8,788 bases of DNA from an uncultured Anaerolineaceae bacterium (lineage in GTDB: Bacteria > Chloroflexota > Anaerolineae > Anaerolineales > Anaerolineaceae), in contig CALCQT010000166.1 in NCBI GenBank assembly GCA_937894825.1, positions 1-8,788 of the forward strand, written 5' to 3'. Each line of letters starts with the position of its first letter. Positions within the stretch are counted from its first letter, which is position 1. The position numbers were made by a program, and so were the translations under genes. This document shows, in pieces, positions 1-4,931 of the stretch. The notes below the pieces were generated by a model. It did not search any database. It worked only from the letters and a program-made list of their open reading frames with translations, and was not told where the DNA came from.

Positions 1-34
1 GTCATAGGCACCCATTGGAATCGGTTTGCTGACT

Positions 35-979
35 ATGGTCGCACTGCCTTTTGTTCTGTTGTTCTTCACGATCACAGTCGTCCTGATTCCACTGGCGATT
101 CTCCTGGTAATCATTTTTGTCGTCGTTTGTCTCTACGGTTGGATTGCTGCCGGATATGAATTCGGACGGATACTGGCCAGAGCACTGAAAGTCCAATGGC
201 CATCCAATTGGACCACTGCCGCCGGTACATTCGCCATGAGCCTGATCCTCTTCGGTCTGAGCAAATTGATCCCCTGTGTCGGCTGGATCCCTTCCGCTGC
301 GGTCCTCTCCGCCGGAATCGGCGCCATCATTATTTATCATGGGAAACTTTTCCAGAACGGCGGCAAAAAGCAGGGAGACCCGTTACTGCCGGGGAATCAT
401 CCGACCGGAAGCATACCGGAAGAAGCGAGCCTCCAGAAAACCTCGACTGTCACCTCACCTGCCCCTTCCGTGACGCCGGAAACGGGCGCTGACAAAAGCC
501 CGGCAGCTTCGGATGTGATTGAATTGGGACCGAGTACAACTTCAGAAACTGAACCGGAACAACCGGATACCGACCCGCACCGTGAAGGAAATGTGTTGGG
601 TTCGCACCAACCGAAAACCGGTACGGAAGAAAAACCGCGTGGGAAAAGCTTCGGTTCTTCCTTCCTGGATTCGCTGCACGACGAAACAAAAGATGAAGAT
701 CCGGACCGAGACCCGCATGTTTTGGGCGAAAGCAAGCCGGATACGACAGATGTCGATCCCGACCGGGACCCGCATCGTGAAGAGAATCGGTCGGACATAA
801 GTGAGACGAAAGCGGACAGCTCAGAAGAAAAGCCGCAGAAAAAGAGCCTTGGATCCTCCTTCCTGGATTCATTGCATGACGAAATCAACGAGGATGACAA
901 GTCCTCGGAGAATGCCGAATCAGACGAAGGCTCCGATAAAGGCGATGAAACGCCGGACACCGACCCGCATCGTGAATAA
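35..979 (+). CDS. Membrane protein with bactofilin-associated-type hydrophobic module and acidic repeat tail; possibly 5'-truncated
   Basis: The function is unknown. Counted from ATG 35 the product is 314 residues. Residues 1-45 and 62-103 are strongly hydrophobic, giving about three to four membrane segments, with proline turns (ITVVLIPLA near 13-21, IPCVGWIP near 79-86). This pattern resembles the C-terminal membrane module found on polymer-forming (bactofilin-like) proteins; that is recognition from memory. Residues from about 105 onward form a hydrophilic, acidic, probably disordered tail of about 210 residues with two copies of a SxGSSFLDSLHDE block and four DPH-centred motifs, the last ending the protein. 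No good ribosome binding site precedes ATG 35. TTG 26 is an alternative start, and an in-frame TAG lies at 5-7. Resemblance to the module seems to begin upstream of the ATG, so the gene may be longer or broken. A terminator follows at 1009-1047. The reading frame is confident; the start and role are not. Confidence 0.7.
   Translation: MVALPFVLLFFTITVVLIPLAILLVIIFVVVCLYGWIAAGYEFGRILARALKVQWPSNWTTAAGTFAMSLILFGLSKLIPCVGWIPSAAVLSAGIGAIIIYHGKLFQNGGKKQGDPLLPGNHPTGSIPEEASLQKTSTVTSPAPSVTPETGADKSPAASDVIELGPSTTSETEPEQPDTDPHREGNVLGSHQPKTGTEEKPRGKSFGSSFLDSLHDETKDEDPDRDPHVLGESKPDTTDVDPDRDPHREENRSDISETKADSSEEKPQKKSLGSSFLDSLHDEINEDDKSSENAESDEGSDKGDETPDTDPHRE
563..976 (+). repeat. Four DPH-centred peptide motifs (PD[TR]DPH, mostly followed by RE)
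   Basis: Within the acidic tail the coding sequence repeats PDTDPHRE (563-586), PDRDPH (701-718), PDRDPHRE (758-781) and PDTDPHRE (953-976). The last copy directly precedes the stop codon. Codons vary between copies (cac/cat, cga/cgg), so the conservation is at the peptide level rather than from a very recent DNA duplication. Confidence 0.8.
644..883 (+). repeat. Two copies of the KSxGSSFLDSLHDE peptide block
   Basis: Copy 1 lies at 644-685 and copy 2 at 842-883, 198 nt (66 codons) apart. They differ at one residue (F versus L after KS) and at several synonymous positions. Each is preceded by a basic EEKP-containing stretch and followed by an acidic stretch, so the larger unit is a basic, hydrophobic (FLDSL), acidic pattern. 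It could be a short amphipathic binding motif on a flexible tail. Confidence 0.8.
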
Positions 980-1008
980 GAAACTAACAGAACCCGAAAA
1001 TTGATCTT

Positions 1009-1047
1009 AGCAACAAAAAAACCGGCTAAGCCGGTTTTTTTGTTGCT
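1009..1047. terminator. Bidirectional intrinsic terminator between convergent genes
   Basis: The arms are 1009-1026 (AGCAACAAAAAAACCGGC) and 1030-1047 (GCCGGTTTTTTTGTTGCT), with a TAA loop at 1027-1029. The 18-bp stem is perfect. The CCGGC/GCCGG core is flanked by A7 on one side and T7 on the other, so each strand reads as a GC hairpin followed by a U-run. It ends the + strand membrane-protein gene and, from the other side, the obg-nadD transcript; the right arm abuts the nadD stop codon at 1048-1050. Confidence 0.92.
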
Positions 1048-1653
1048 CTATTTGTAATACCCTTTTTCATCGACCAACCGGTACACCGGATCGGTCAGAT
1101 AATAACGGTAATGATGGCCGGCAGCTACACGCTCCCGGATCTCTGAAGACGAGATTTCCAGCAGCGGCGCATCGATCAGGGCCACTTTTTCCCGGATATC
1201 CGGGAAAAATCCGGACAGCCGCTCCCAATCCAGCCCGTCCCCCGGGCGTTCCATTACGCCCAGTTGATCCACCCGTTCCAGAATCAACGCCGGTTCGTGC
1301 CACTCCGGCATATCGTTCAGCGAATCACCGCCAATCAACAGGATGATCTCACACTGCGGATAGCGTTCACGCAGGATGGTCAACGTATCGGAAGTATAAT
1401 GCGGTCCCGGGCGCTCATTCTCAAGCAGCGAAAGCGCAAACTTCGGTTCCGATTGGATGCAGGCCTGTACAAAGGCAGCCCGCTCATCGTAAGGGGTCAG
1501 ATGCAGCTTTCGCTTATGCGGCGGCGCAGGTGAAAGCAGCCACAAGACCTGGTCCAGCTGCAATTGGTCGGCCGCTTCGGCAGCCAGGATCACATGCCCC
1601 AGATGCGGCGGATCAAAAGTCCCGCCAAATATACCCAGGCGCTTCTTTCTCAA
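1048..1653 (-). CDS. nadD: Nicotinate-nucleotide adenylyltransferase
   Basis: This cytoplasmic enzyme joins nicotinate mononucleotide and ATP to give deamido-NAD, the step before NAD synthetase. The 201-residue product has the usual length. The nucleotidyltransferase signature GTFDPPHLGH is at residues 11-20, the SPAPPHK loop at 41-47, GPHYTSDTL at 83-91 (family form usually PSYTxDTL), IGGDS with a following W at 107-118, and the ISSSEIR motif (SxTxxR-type) at 167-173. The start is TTG at 1653-1651, because no ATG fits and the family begins just before the GIFGGTFDP motif. This start overlaps the obg TGA stop, and a GGAATGGG stretch just upstream can serve as the ribosome binding site, so coupled translation is likely. 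Its codons include a perfect 24-bp palindrome. Identification is confident. Confidence 0.95.
   Translation of the reverse strand: MRKKRLGIFGGTFDPPHLGHVILAAEAADQLQLDQVLWLLSPAPPHKRKLHLTPYDERAAFVQACIQSEPKFALSLLENERPGPHYTSDTLTILRERYPQCEIILLIGGDSLNDMPEWHEPALILERVDQLGVMERPGDGLDWERLSGFFPDIREKVALIDAPLLEISSSEIRERVAAGHHYRYYLTDPVYRLVDEKGYYK
1186..1209. repeat. Perfect 24-bp palindrome inside nadD
   Basis: The left half 1186-1197 reads TTTTTCCCGGAT and the right half 1198-1209 is its exact reverse complement, with no loop. It encodes FFPDIREK near residues 149-156 of NadD. The flanking bases (C1185, T1210) do not pair, so the palindrome is exactly 24 bp. Confidence 0.9.
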
Positions 1654-2918
1654 TCAACCCATTCCATTTCGAAATCATCACCAATCATGACGGTGTCCCC
1701 ATTCTGCACACCGGCATCCCGCAATGCGGACTCAATCCCCAGCGTCTCCAGCAATTTCTGGAACCGGCGCACTGAGCCGCTGTGCTCCCAGAAGGTCATC
1801 TTGGCCGCGCGTTCAATCGAAACACCGCGCACAACCCAATCCCCATCCTCGTCCTGCAAAATGTTGAACAAGCGCGGGTCTTCCTGCGGGGTATAAAGCG
1901 GCAGGGCGTCTTCCTCTTCTTCGGGTTCCGGCAGGTTCTGCAACAGATCAAACAATTTCCAAAGCACCGGCTTCACGTTTACGCTGGTCGCGGCAGAAAT
2001 TGCCATCGGCTCGTAACCGTACCCGATCAGCTCCTTTTGCACCTGCTCCCAACGTTCAACAACCTCCGGAATATCCATTTTATTGAACACCACCAGCTGC
2101 GGTTTTTCAGATAGCTTCGGATCATACAGCGCCATCTCCTGATTGATCTGATCAAAATCAGCGATCGGATCTTCCGCCATCCCGTCCAGCATGTGTAAAA
2201 TCACTTTGGTGCGCTGAATATGGCGCAGGAAAGCGTCACCCAGGCCAACGCCCATGTGCGCTCCTTCAATCAAACCGGGCACATCCGCCAGCACCAGCGT
2301 ATGATCCATATCCAACTCCGCCACACCCAGGTTCGGTTCCAGCGTCGTGAAGGGATAATCCGCAATTTTCGGCTTTGCCGCCGTGACGGAAGCCAGAAAA
2401 CTGGATTTTCCCGCGTTCGGCACGCCGACGATGCCGACATCAGCGATCAGTTTCAATTCCAGCTTGAGTAAACGCTCCTCCGCAGGCGCGCCTTTTTCCG
2501 CAATGCGCGGAACCTGTTGCGAAGCGGAGACGAAATGCGGATTGCCGCGCCCGCCGCGTCCGCCTTTGGCGACCACCAATTCCTGCCCCTGTGTGATCAG
2601 ATCACCGAGCAGTTGTCCGGTTTGGGCATCGGTAACGATTGTGCCGGCCGGAACCGAAATAACCAGGTTCTCCGCCGAGCGCCCGGTCATGTTATTCACA
2701 CCGCCGCGCAGCCCGTCTTTCGCAATATAACGGGATTTATAGCGAAAAGCGGACAATGTGTTCAGCCGTTTTTCCACTTTCAAAATCAAGTCGCCGCCGC
2801 GTCCGCCGTCACCGCCGTCCGGGCCGCCGCGCGCGACAAATTTTTCCCGATGAAAATGCATAAATCCGTCGCCGCCCTTTCCGGACCGGACATAAATTTG
2901 TGCTTCATCAACAAACAT
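1650..2918 (-). CDS. obg: GTPase Obg (ribosome assembly/stress GTPase)
   Basis: Obg binds the large ribosomal subunit precursor and links ribosome maturation to GTP and (p)ppGpp levels. The 422-residue product shows all three expected parts. The glycine-rich Obg fold covers about 1-158 (GGPDGGDGGRGG at 31-42, GGRGGRGNPHF near 119-129). The G domain has G1 GVPNAGKS at 165-172, switch threonines at 191-192, G3 DVPG at 212-215, G4 NKMD at 279-282 and G5 SAA at 308-310. A C-terminal OCT domain lies at about 345-422, after an acidic EEEED linker. ATG 2918 is preceded on the minus strand by an AAGGAAAAGAG ribosome binding site. It is the first gene of a two-gene operon with nadD, with which it overlaps at the stop codon. 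No residue looks missing. The symbol obgE is also used. Confidence 0.97.
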   Translation of the reverse strand: MFVDEAQIYVRSGKGGDGFMHFHREKFVARGGPDGGDGGRGGDLILKVEKRLNTLSAFRYKSRYIAKDGLRGGVNNMTGRSAENLVISVPAGTIVTDAQTGQLLGDLITQGQELVVAKGGRGGRGNPHFVSASQQVPRIAEKGAPAEERLLKLELKLIADVGIVGVPNAGKSSFLASVTAAKPKIADYPFTTLEPNLGVAELDMDHTLVLADVPGLIEGAHMGVGLGDAFLRHIQRTKVILHMLDGMAEDPIADFDQINQEMALYDPKLSEKPQLVVFNKMDIPEVVERWEQVQKELIGYGYEPMAISAATSVNVKPVLWKLFDLLQNLPEPEEEEDALPLYTPQEDPRLFNILQDEDGDWVVRGVSIERAAKMTFWEHSGSVRRFQKLLETLGIESALRDAGVQNGDTVMIGDDFEMEWVD

Positions 2919-2949
2919 TTTCTCTTTTCCTTTCAGCCAATCTGCACTT

Positions 2950-2955
2950 ATTGTA
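2950..2955 (-). promoter_or_regulatory. Possible -10 element for obg
   Basis: On the minus strand this reads TACAAT, one base from the TATAAT consensus, about 32 nt upstream of the obg start codon and preceded by an A/T-rich stretch. I see no good -35 hexamer 16-18 bp further upstream, so the assignment is weak. Confidence 0.35.
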
Positions 2956-3367
2956 CGCGATTTTTTGCCGGACGCGGGGTTATTCGTGGGTAAAGCAATT
3001 GGGTATCTACCTAAAGACCCATTTTATCAAAATCATGTGAGGTAAGCAGTACCGCAGATGACTCTTTTGATCCACCGTATCACTTAGAACAGCATGAATT
3101 CCCACTTATTGAGTTTATAATAGGGTATGCAGTGACTAAATTCCGGAACGGTTAAGAACGGATGGCATCCACTACATTTGAAATCATGCAATAAAATTCT
3201 CTTGAAATGCATCGTTTTGTTTTTATTAATTCGCAAAATGATTTACAAATCTATCGCCGGGGATCAAACCTTGACACTTCGGAAAAATACAAAGTTTCGT
3301 TCACGACAGGCGGACTTTTTTTATCATGAGGCATTAAAGGTTGTTACAAAAATAGAATCATCAAAAT

Positions 3368-3405
3368 TCCCATTTTGGGATATTTAACAATTGACAATTT
3401 CCCAT
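3368..3405. promoter_or_regulatory. Possible HigA operator half-sites flanking the higB -35 box
   Basis: TCCCA occurs at 3368-3372, its complement TGGGA at 3376-3380 (a hairpin-like inverted pair with a 3-base spacer), and TCCCAT again at 3400-3405, 32 bp from the first copy. The -35 hexamer 3391-3396 lies between them. HigA proteins usually repress their own operon by binding inverted repeats at the promoter, so this is a plausible site, but the half-sites are short. Confidence 0.3.
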
Positions 3406-3418
3406 CAGAGGATATAAT
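3391..3418 (+). promoter_or_regulatory. Consensus-like sigma-70 promoter of the toxin-antitoxin operon
   Basis: The -35 hexamer TTGACA is at 3391-3396 and the -10 hexamer TATAAT at 3413-3418, both perfect consensus with a 16-bp spacer. The expected transcription start is about 3423-3426, on the higB ATG at 3423. The only ribosome-binding-like stretch (AGAGGA, 3407-3412) then falls inside the promoter, so the transcript would be leaderless unless it starts further upstream. Confidence 0.65.
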
Positions 3419-3422
3419 AAGC

Positions 3423-3716
3423 ATGAGAATTATTAAACTGCAAACATTGAAGCGCTTCTGGGAAAATCACAAAGATGCCGAGGAACCACTGAAAGCCTGG
3501 TTTAAAGAAGCGGAATGTTCGTCATGGCAGACTTTTCAGGATATTAAAAATCGATTTGGTAACGCGGACGTATTACCGGGAAACCGGGTTGTTTTTAATA
3601 TCAAGGGGAACAAATACCGGCTGATTGTTAAAATTCATTACAACATCGGTGTTATCTATATTCGATTTGTCGGCACCCACGCCGAATATAACAAAACGAA
3701 TGCGGTCGAAATATGA
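3423..3716 (+). CDS. higB: HigB-family type II toxin (mRNA interferase)
   Basis: The 97-residue product matches the HigB_toxin family (RelE-like fold), whose members cleave mRNA, usually on translating ribosomes. Recognisable family features are the N-terminal MRII strand, RFWExHxDAEEPLKAWF near residues 11-27, a W-T-(x)-DI-K block near 35-42, the hallmark NRVVFNIKGNKYRLIVKI stretch at 54-71, and RFVGTHAEYNK at 81-91. The start is ATG 3423, where the family begins; an upstream in-frame TTG at 3375 would extend through the promoter. The stop overlaps the antitoxin start by 4 nt (ATGA), giving toxin-first order as in classical higBA. GC is about 41% by hand count, lower than the downstream genes, which fits horizontal acquisition. 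Nothing suggests truncation, so the toxin is probably functional. Confidence 0.92.
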   Translation: MRIIKLQTLKRFWENHKDAEEPLKAWFKEAECSSWQTFQDIKNRFGNADVLPGNRVVFNIKGNKYRLIVKIHYNIGVIYIRFVGTHAEYNKTNAVEI

Positions 3717-4921
3717 ACAAAGCAAAAATCATTAAAAATGAAACGGAGTATCAGGCAGCGCTTGGCCGACTGGAAACCTTAATGGACGCCCAGCCGGGAT
3801 CTTCGGAAGAAGAAGAGTTGGATCTGCTCTCGCTACTGCTGGTGAACTATGAAAAAGAGCATTTCCCAATCGAATTGCCGGACCCCATTGAGGCAATCAA
3901 ATTCCGCATGGACCAGCAGGGGCTGAGCCGGAAAGACCTGATTCCCTATATCGGCAGCCAGAGCAAGGTCTCCGAAGTGCTGAGCGGCAAACGCCCGCTC
4001 AGCCTGACAATGATCCGCAATCTGCACGAAGGGTTGGGCATTCCCGCAGAGGTGCTCTTGCAAGCGCCAGGGGCCAAAGTCAGCGAAAAGAAATATGACT
4101 CACAAGCGTATCCGTTTAACGAAATGTTCAAGCGGGATTACTTTCCATCTTTTCGTGGAACATTGCAGGAAGCAAAACAATACGCGGAAGAATTGTTAAC
4201 AGGACTGTTTTCCATCAGGGAATCAGCCGAAAACCAATATATCTTCTGTCGCAATTCGGACAAAACGCTGGACGAAAACGCGCTGAAAGCCTGGCAGGCG
4301 CGGGTCTATACGCTGGCTGCTGAAAAAAAGGATCTGCCGCTTTACACGCCGGAAAAACTGACCCCGGATGTTATTCGGGATATTGTAAAAATGAGCCAAC
4401 TGGAGAGCGGGCCGCTGTTGGCCCGTGAAATGCTGGAGAAGCGCGGCATCCCGCTGATCATTCTCCCGCACCTGAACGGAACCTATCTGGACGGCGCCTG
4501 CTTCAAATCCCCAGAGGGACAACCAATCATCGGCATGACACTCCGCTATGACCGTCTGGACAATTTTTGGTTCACGTTGGTGCATGAACTGACCCATGCG
4601 CTTTTGCATCTTGAAACTGACGGATGGGCCTTTTTCGACGATACGGAACACGGTGAACGGTCCTCCAGCGATCCGAAAGAAATTGAAGCGAACAGTCTGA
4701 CGAGAGAGCTACTTATTCCGGCCGCCCTCTGGGAACCCATCAAAGCTGAATTGCTTCATACAAACCAGGAAGCTGCGGTGATTCAGGCAGCGGAGAAGCT
4801 GGGTGTCGATCCGGCGATCGTAGCCGGAAGGATCCGATGGGAAAGTGGCGATTACACCCGTTTTAGCAATTTAGTGAGGGGAAAGCAAATCAAAAAGATG
4901 TTCAGCCAGGAACAAAGTTAA
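3713..4921 (+). CDS. higA: HigA antitoxin fused to ImmA/IrrE-type (M78) zinc metallopeptidase
   Basis: This should neutralise HigB and repress the operon. The 402-residue protein is about three times a normal HigA. Residues 1-118 form a complete HigA: the IKNETEYQAALGRLETLMD start, an acidic stretch, then a Cro/CI helix-turn-helix around 57-115 (GLSRKDLIPYIGSQSKVSEVL at 70-90). Residues 119-215 are a linker or additional domain. Residues about 216-345 form an ImmA/IrrE peptidase with the zinc motif HELTH at 291-295 and a downstream EIEANSLTRELLIP segment at 323-336, whose E323 or E325 is the likely third ligand. The catalytic residues appear intact. The tail 346-402 is basic at its end. Translation is coupled to higB through ATGA. 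Relatives such as ImmA and IrrE cleave partner repressors; here repressor and peptidase are one chain, so self-cleavage or stress-triggered release is an inference. Domain calls are confident; the mechanism is not. Confidence 0.9.
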   Translation: MNKAKIIKNETEYQAALGRLETLMDAQPGSSEEEELDLLSLLLVNYEKEHFPIELPDPIEAIKFRMDQQGLSRKDLIPYIGSQSKVSEVLSGKRPLSLTMIRNLHEGLGIPAEVLLQAPGAKVSEKKYDSQAYPFNEMFKRDYFPSFRGTLQEAKQYAEELLTGLFSIRESAENQYIFCRNSDKTLDENALKAWQARVYTLAAEKKDLPLYTPEKLTPDVIRDIVKMSQLESGPLLAREMLEKRGIPLIILPHLNGTYLDGACFKSPEGQPIIGMTLRYDRLDNFWFTLVHELTHALLHLETDGWAFFDDTEHGERSSSDPKEIEANSLTRELLIPAALWEPIKAELLHTNQEAAVIQAAEKLGVDPAIVAGRIRWESGDYTRFSNLVRGKQIKKMFSQEQS

Positions 4922-4931
4922 ATAAATAATC

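Larger units (their letters stand above)
2919..3422. other. AT-rich intergenic region between divergent obg and higB
   Basis: About 500 bases without a convincing gene. Hand count gives roughly 35% GC over 3001-3420, clearly below the flanking genes. It holds the obg leader at the left and the higB promoter at the right. Between them is a start-less open stretch at 3015-3149 (about 44 codons, + strand, containing DDSFDPPYHLEQHEFP) that I do not recognise, and a possible 69-codon ORF at 3178-3387 beginning with TTG and lacking a ribosome binding site. A direct repeat GAACGG occurs at 3146-3151 and 3156-3161. The composition suggests acquired or decayed DNA. Confidence 0.6.

Noticed and set aside
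397..960. 187-codon serine-rich open frame on the - strand
   Set aside because: Antisense of the acidic repeat tail; its Ser/Cys-rich repeats are a mirror of the + strand repeats.
2517..2993. 158-codon open frame on the + strand opposite obg
   Set aside because: Antisense shadow of the glycine-rich Obg region; obg is unmistakable in the other direction.
3000..3021. TGGGT/ACCCA hairpin followed by TTTTA
   Set aside because: Only 5 bp of stem with a 12-nt loop and no + strand gene upstream to terminate.
3116..3121. A second TATAAT hexamer upstream of higB
   Set aside because: No acceptable -35 hexamer 15-19 bp upstream and no gene placed to use it; expected by chance in AT-rich DNA.
3271..3276. 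A second TTGACA hexamer upstream of higB
   Set aside because: The sequence 16-18 bp downstream does not resemble a -10 box.
3178..3387. 69-codon open frame before higB
   Set aside because: TTG start, no ribosome binding site, no recognisable domain, and it runs into the higB promoter region. Kept only as part of the intergenic description.
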